From CAVSWT01 sp963731745 (lineage in GTDB: Bacteria > Bacteroidota > Ignavibacteria > Ignavibacteriales > Ignavibacteriaceae), in the NCBI GenBank assembly GCA_963731745.1, contig CAVSWT010000021.1:1-29578 (forward strand): a DNA stretch of 29,578 bases, in the 5' to 3' direction. Shown here piece after piece: positions 25,900-29,578 of this stretch (position 1 is the stretch's first letter; every line of letters starts with the position of its first letter). The notes beneath the pieces are model-generated. The model saw only the letters and a program-made list of their open reading frames with translations, had not been told where the DNA came from and did not search any database. The position numbers were made by a program, and so were the translations under genes.

Positions 25900-28368
25900 T
25901 TAGCGAGTGGGTTTAATAATATACTTATTCTTATTCTGTTCAATAGAATTTAGATCAGTCCTAACAGTTATATATTTTCTATGCAGCCACATATCTGTCA
26001 TATCTTTATAATGATCACTCATTACATTTCCGCTTTGCCCGGTAGGAAGAATCATATAAAATAAATCGGGCTGTGAATAATCAAAAATATATCGCATTGA
26101 AGGCCCAAGATTATTTTCAAATTGATCATGAGTAAAGCGCGGATATTTTTTAATTGATTCATAAAAAGGATACTCAGTATTAAAAATAGTAGTACCATCA
26201 CCACCAATACTGTAAGGTCCAATATTAATGAAATTATCAAGTATTGAAGAGACACCAGAAAATGCATGTTTAAATGTAACTTGATGAAGCTTTCCCCACT
26301 GCCATTCTTTTAAATCTTTTCCGAATTCATATTCCAACTCAGTTAAAGCATCGGAAAGACTTTTTCTGATAATTTCATTCTTTGTTTCAATTCTATTCTT
26401 TGTGTTTGTATTATCAAACCATGTGCAAGTCGAATCGCTTAAAACCTGAATTACACTGCGGTAAGGTACATTCGCAACAAATAGAAATTCATTAAACTGT
26501 TCTTCACCCATTTCATCATAAAAAATATTTTTTAATAGATGATTGAAGAACACAGCATAAATAGCCGGCACCTGACTGTATTCATCAAACTCATAATTCC
26601 ATTCATCGAAAAGCTTTAATGTTAAATTTAAATTTTTGTCGGTTACTTTAACATTTTTAAATGCATTCAAAATATATTGTGTAATTTTTTCTGCATACGG
26701 CGAGATAAAATCATTCTGATACTTTTCATAATCTCTAACAGAATGTTTTTGTTTTTGACTCAGCAGTTCAACAATTCTTTCATACCTTGAAGGCGGCTCC
26801 CATAAGTTTGAAATGTAATATTTAAAATTCTTTATAGTTTTATTATTAGCAGAAGCTATAAAATTAGATGGCGGATTAAATAAGTTGGGCAAATCTTCTG
26901 CGTTTAGAATTCCTTTCCAATCATATCTGCTTGTAGTTCCTTCACAAACAAAAGCTGCGCTTTCATTATTTCGAATTGGAATCCGTGTACCCATTATATA
27001 ACCGATATTTCCCTCTTTATCAGCGTAAACAAAATTTTGACCCGGGACAGAATAAGTTTTAAATGAAGATTTAAACTCATCCCAGTTTTTTGCTTTGTTA
27101 ATTTTATAGAAAGCTAAAAACTCATCGCTATAATCATCACCAAGCCAGCGCATGCTTAAAGGAACAGTTTTTTCTTTTCTATCTTTATATAAAATTGAGT
27201 AAGGATGAATGTCAGAAATTAAAGGCCCATGTCCGGTTGATTTTATTTCGAATGCAACAGAAGTAGAGTCTTTAACTTTTATCGTATCCTTTATTACTTG
27301 AAGATTGTACCATTTATCATTGTATAAATATTTTTTCTTTGCCGAGTCTAATTTCTCAATATAAAAATCTGCATCATCAGTCATTAAATTTGTAACTGTC
27401 CAGGTAATATTTTGATTCTTTCCGATAACAATCATCGGGATTCCAGGCAAAGTAAAACCGGCTGCATCCCAGCCATCGCGTGCTTCACTTTTTATAACGG
27501 CTGCAAACCATTTTCCTGGAGCACTGAATGCAAGATGAGTATCATTTGCAATTAAAGGTTTACCGCTTGCAGACATATTTCCATTCACAACCCAATTGTT
27601 TGAGCCAATATGAGTTCCTCTTAATCCCATAAACTTTCTAAAAGCTTTATCTGTTTCTACAAATGATTTACTTATGGGCGGATATTTTTTTAATTCAGGG
27701 GGAATAATAAACGGACCGTTTTCGGGATATGCCGGCAAAATTTCTTTTACTTTTTCTTCTCCGAATTTTTGAACAAGATCAGTAAATGAAACATCAATCC
27801 ACCAGCTTATATTTAATTCCCATGCCATCATCCGCGCGATTATTAAAGAATGTTCAGGCGTCCAGGGATATGGATCATAACCTAATGCATCAAACTCGAC
27901 GGGATATTTTCCTTTAGCCTGCTTTATATAAAAATTAACTCCGTTTGAATAAGCCTGCAGAAATTTTAATTCTTCCGCGCTCATTTTTTTCATGTTTGCT
28001 TCAACAGTTCTTTTTATTCCCACAGTTAAAAACATTTTATCAAATGGAATTGTAGCACTTCCGAAAATTTCGCTTAATCTTCCCTCGCCGGCTCTACGCG
28101 CAATATCCATGGTGAACATTCTCTCCTGCGCATGAACATATCCCAATCCAAATGCAGCGTCTTCATCGTTTTCTGCAACAATATATGGAACAGCCATGCT
28201 GTCACGATAAACTGTAATATTATTTTTGATATGAACTGATGCTGCTTCCCCATTATAATCAGGTAAAGAAGTTTTTAACACATGATAAAAAATCACTCCG
28301 CCTACAACAAATACAATAATGAAGGAAACTAAAGCACCAATTAATATTTTAAGCCATTTAGGCATCAT
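25900..28368 (-). CDS. Penicillin-acylase-family Ntn hydrolase, membrane-anchored
   Basis: An S45-family amidase of 822 aa. An uncleaved-looking hydrophobic segment at residues 7-30 should anchor or export it to the periplasm. The alpha part has VYRDSMAVPYIVAEN and GLGYVHAQERMFTMDIARR. The autoproteolytic Gly255-Ser256 junction in HIGSNNWVV makes Ser256 the N-terminal nucleophile of the beta chain. NDTHLAFSAPGKWF, FTLPGIPMIVIGKNQNITWTVT and SANNKTI are further family motifs. Homologues cleave penicillins, N-acyl-homoserine lactones or other acyl amides; which applies here is not visible. It stands alone, with repeats on both sides. Confidence 0.92.
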   Translation of the reverse strand: MMPKWLKILIGALVSFIIVFVVGGVIFYHVLKTSLPDYNGEAASVHIKNNITVYRDSMAVPYIVAENDEDAAFGLGYVHAQERMFTMDIARRAGEGRLSEIFGSATIPFDKMFLTVGIKRTVEANMKKMSAEELKFLQAYSNGVNFYIKQAKGKYPVEFDALGYDPYPWTPEHSLIIARMMAWELNISWWIDVSFTDLVQKFGEEKVKEILPAYPENGPFIIPPELKKYPPISKSFVETDKAFRKFMGLRGTHIGSNNWVVNGNMSASGKPLIANDTHLAFSAPGKWFAAVIKSEARDGWDAAGFTLPGIPMIVIGKNQNITWTVTNLMTDDADFYIEKLDSAKKKYLYNDKWYNLQVIKDTIKVKDSTSVAFEIKSTGHGPLISDIHPYSILYKDRKEKTVPLSMRWLGDDYSDEFLAFYKINKAKNWDEFKSSFKTYSVPGQNFVYADKEGNIGYIMGTRIPIRNNESAAFVCEGTTSRYDWKGILNAEDLPNLFNPPSNFIASANNKTIKNFKYYISNLWEPPSRYERIVELLSQKQKHSVRDYEKYQNDFISPYAEKITQYILNAFKNVKVTDKNLNLTLKLFDEWNYEFDEYSQVPAIYAVFFNHLLKNIFYDEMGEEQFNEFLFVANVPYRSVIQVLSDSTCTWFDNTNTKNRIETKNEIIRKSLSDALTELEYEFGKDLKEWQWGKLHQVTFKHAFSGVSSILDNFINIGPYSIGGDGTTIFNTEYPFYESIKKYPRFTHDQFENNLGPSMRYIFDYSQPDLFYMILPTGQSGNVMSDHYKDMTDMWLHRKYITVRTDLNSIEQNKNKYIIKPTR

Positions 28369-28426
28369 AGTATGAAATTATTTTTATTGGAAATATATAA
28401 AATTAAAAATTACAATATTATATGAT

Positions 28427-28512
28427 TGAATGGTTGCATTGTTAAATTGTTAAATAGTTAGATGGTTAAATGAATGAAAGATTAAAAGATTTAAAGACTA
28501 AAAGATTAAAGA
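28427..28512. repeat. Degenerate short tandem repeats
   Basis: The gap after the acylase start holds variants of GTTAAATGGTTAAAT and then AAAGATTAAAAGATT, with periods of roughly 8-10 bp. The whole 28369-28556 stretch has no credible gene. It looks like slippage-generated or decayed intergenic repeat DNA. Confidence 0.4.
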
Positions 28513-28515
28513 ACC

Positions 28516-28545
28516 TGTAGGTGACGCAGATCTGCGTCCCCTACA
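28516..28545. repeat. 30-bp GC-rich palindrome
   Basis: A perfect inner palindrome GACGCAGATCTGCGTC (28523-28538) is extended by TGTAGG (28516-28521) and CCTACA (28540-28545), with only one unpaired position (T28522 against C28539). It is much richer in G+C than its surroundings. It could be a REP-type element or a mobile hairpin. Confidence 0.6.
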
Positions 28546-28556
28546 TTTATATAATA

Positions 28557-28727
28557 ATGTCAAAGGAAATTCTGAAAGCAAATCCCAACAAGTGGCAGTC
28601 CCGGCAACCTTTGCCGATGGTTGTTTTAAATATTGTCAAAGAAAAAATCCGAAACCAAATTTCATACTCTAATACTGGAGTTGTATCAGAGCAAGTCCTG
28701 TTTTATCTCTTAATTAAACATCTTTAA
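28557..28727 (+). CDS. Doubtful small ORF (56 aa)
   Basis: The ATG at 28557 opens 56 codons (MSKEILKANPNKWQSRQPLP, ending YLLIKHL). It lies just after the 30-bp palindrome, and its stop falls inside the palindrome array before fic. There is no convincing ribosome site (TTATATAATA precedes the ATG). It resembles nothing I know; the basic, soluble composition would allow a small DNA-binding or antitoxin-like protein, but there is no motif to support that. Confidence 0.25.
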   Translation: MSKEILKANPNKWQSRQPLPMVVLNIVKEKIRNQISYSNTGVVSEQVLFYLLIKHL

Positions 28728-28830
28728 TTATAAAATTTTATAATTAAAGAAAATGCCTTAACTTTAATTAAGATTAGTTATAATTAAAGAAAATTCCTTA
28801 TATTTAATTATAAGAATTTATAATTAAGGT
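28722..28830. repeat. Three palindromes at a 40-bp period upstream of fic
   Basis: A perfect 28-bp palindrome (28722-28749, arms CTTTAATTATAAAA) is followed by two imperfect versions at 28762-28789 and about 28802-28829 with arms CTTTAATTA/TAATTAAAG. They sit in a 40-bp repeat (units starting 28739, 28779 and 28819) with conserved spacers such as AAAATTCCTTA. The array ends 17 bp before the fic ATG. The layout suits cooperative binding of a repressor, possibly autoregulation of the fic gene. Confidence 0.65.
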
Positions 28831-28846
28831 AAAAGTTAAAAAATCC

Positions 28847-29578
28847 ATGAAAATCGAAGAATTTAAAAGCGGAAGCTATTCGCAGCAATATGAATATAAA
28901 AGCTTCTCCCCCACTCCTATAAATAATGAATGGACATGGGAAGACGGTAAAATTAATACTTTATTATCGGAAGCAAATAGGAAGCTGGGTTCATTGGATA
29001 CTTTCTCTTTGCAGGTTCCGGATATAGATATATTCATTAAAATGCACATTGCAAAAGAAGCAACCAAGTCGAGCAAAATAGAAGGGACTCAAACTGAAAT
29101 TGAGGAAGCATTAAAAAACGGCTCGGATATAGCGCCGGAAAGAAAAGATGATTGGCAGGAAGTTCATAACTATATAAAAGCAATGAACACTTCGATAGAA
29201 AAACTAAAAACTCTCCCGGTTTCTACAAGATTGTTAAAAGATGCGCATAGAATTTTAATGAGCGGAGTAAGGGGCGAACACAGAAATCCAGGTGAATTTA
29301 GAGCAAGTCAAAATTGGATTGGCGGCGCATCATTAAAAGATGCAACTTATATTCCCCCGGTTCATACAGAATTAAATGGATTAACGAGCGGCCTTGAAAA
29401 ATTTTTACATAACAATAAAGTTGAAGTACCGTATTTACTGCGTGCCGGTATTGCACACTACCAATTTGAAACTATACATCCATTCCTTGACGGCAATGGA
29501 AGAATAGGAAGATTATTAATTACGCTTTACTGGTTAGCACAAATTTGCTTTCAAAACCGGCGCTTTATTTATCTGATT
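28847..29578 (+). CDS. Fic-domain protein (partial; apparent frameshift near window end)
   Basis: Probably transfers AMP to a target protein. The start is ATG at 28847. A Fic_N-type N-terminal domain (YKSFSPTPINNEW; EANRKLGSLD) contains the inhibitory-helix motif S-x3-E-G in SSKIEG (Ser75, Glu79, Gly80), which marks the self-inhibited class. The catalytic motif HPFLDGNGRIGR lies at residues 211-222 with His211. After LITLY the frame reads WLAQICFQNRRF, but the +2 frame gives LLVSTNLLSKPALYLSD, the expected continuation of this family. One base therefore appears to be missing at about 29529. The gene runs off the window. Both an assembly error and real inactivation fit. Confidence 0.8.
   Translation, partial: MKIEEFKSGSYSQQYEYKSFSPTPINNEWTWEDGKINTLLSEANRKLGSLDTFSLQVPDIDIFIKMHIAKEATKSSKIEGTQTEIEEALKNGSDIAPERKDDWQEVHNYIKAMNTSIEKLKTLPVSTRLLKDAHRILMSGVRGEHRNPGEFRASQNWIGGASLKDATYIPPVHTELNGLTSGLEKFLHNNKVEVPYLLRAGIAHYQFETIHPFLDGNGRIGRLLITLYWLAQICFQNRRFIYLI

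Noticed and set aside
26052..26267. 71-codon ORF within the acylase gene
   Set aside because: Hydrophobic frame shadow of a well-conserved coding region; no motif or start signal.
28722..28830. CRISPR-like 40-bp direct repeats
   Set aside because: Units follow each other without unique spacers, are AT-only palindromes and have no cas genes nearby; an operator-type array fits better.
1..29578. tRNA or rRNA genes
   Set aside because: No cloverleaf with a GGTTCGAATCC-like arm and no rRNA-like conserved stretch was seen on either strand by eye.

Overview
The window is AT-rich bacterial DNA. Several secreted proteins end in a type A sorting domain of the type IX secretion system, with the hallmark YPNPFNPTT. 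This variant, promoters of the TAnnTTTG type, and a DUF3098-like gene point to the Bacteroidota/Chlorobiota superphylum, most likely Ignavibacteria. That placement is an inference from protein style and not a database match.

Region 1 (1-10.4 kb, all minus strand) is a Wzx/Wzy-type surface polysaccharide locus. From the promoter end it reads: chain-length regulator (Wzz), polymerase (Wzy), flippase (Wzx), a methyltransferase, two GT2 glycosyltransferases, a GT4 glycosyltransferase, a GDP-mannose 4,6-dehydratase, and after a 215-bp gap a membrane GT2 enzyme. All are intact and tightly packed. No initiating sugar-phosphate transferase or export porin lies in the window.

Region 2 (10.5-17.7 kb, minus strand) is a tandem cluster of six secreted-protein genes, each ending in nearly the same ~250-bp sorting-domain sequence. 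Three carry Asp-box (BNR) beta-propeller repeats, one carries nine ~30-residue YTYDNSGNCL repeats, and two belong to a third paralogous family. Only one (13984-14892) is intact. The others carry single-base indels, and one also has nonsense codons and a lost start codon. This looks like a decaying array of paralogues.

Region 3 (17.8-18.6 kb, plus strand) holds two predicted small structured RNAs. Each has its own promoter and a terminator, and they flank a small gene of unknown function. The second RNA shows two C-rich apical loops. It ends about 20 bp before a plus-strand operon of a DUF3098-like membrane protein, an EutN/CcmL bacterial-microcompartment vertex protein and DprA. These RNAs and the orphan vertex protein are the most novel items here.

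Region 4 (20.3-28.4 kb, minus strand) is housekeeping and metabolism: ddl-ftsB-rarA; metF, a Gfo/Idh/MocA oxidoreductase and a FucA-like class II aldolase in one overlapping operon; and a membrane-anchored penicillin-acylase-family Ntn hydrolase. The intergenic gaps hold hairpin repeats.

Region 5 (28.4 kb to the end, plus strand) has a 30-bp palindrome, a doubtful small ORF, an array of three 28-bp palindromes at a 40-bp period, and the 5' part of a Fic-domain gene, which appears frameshifted just after its catalytic motif.
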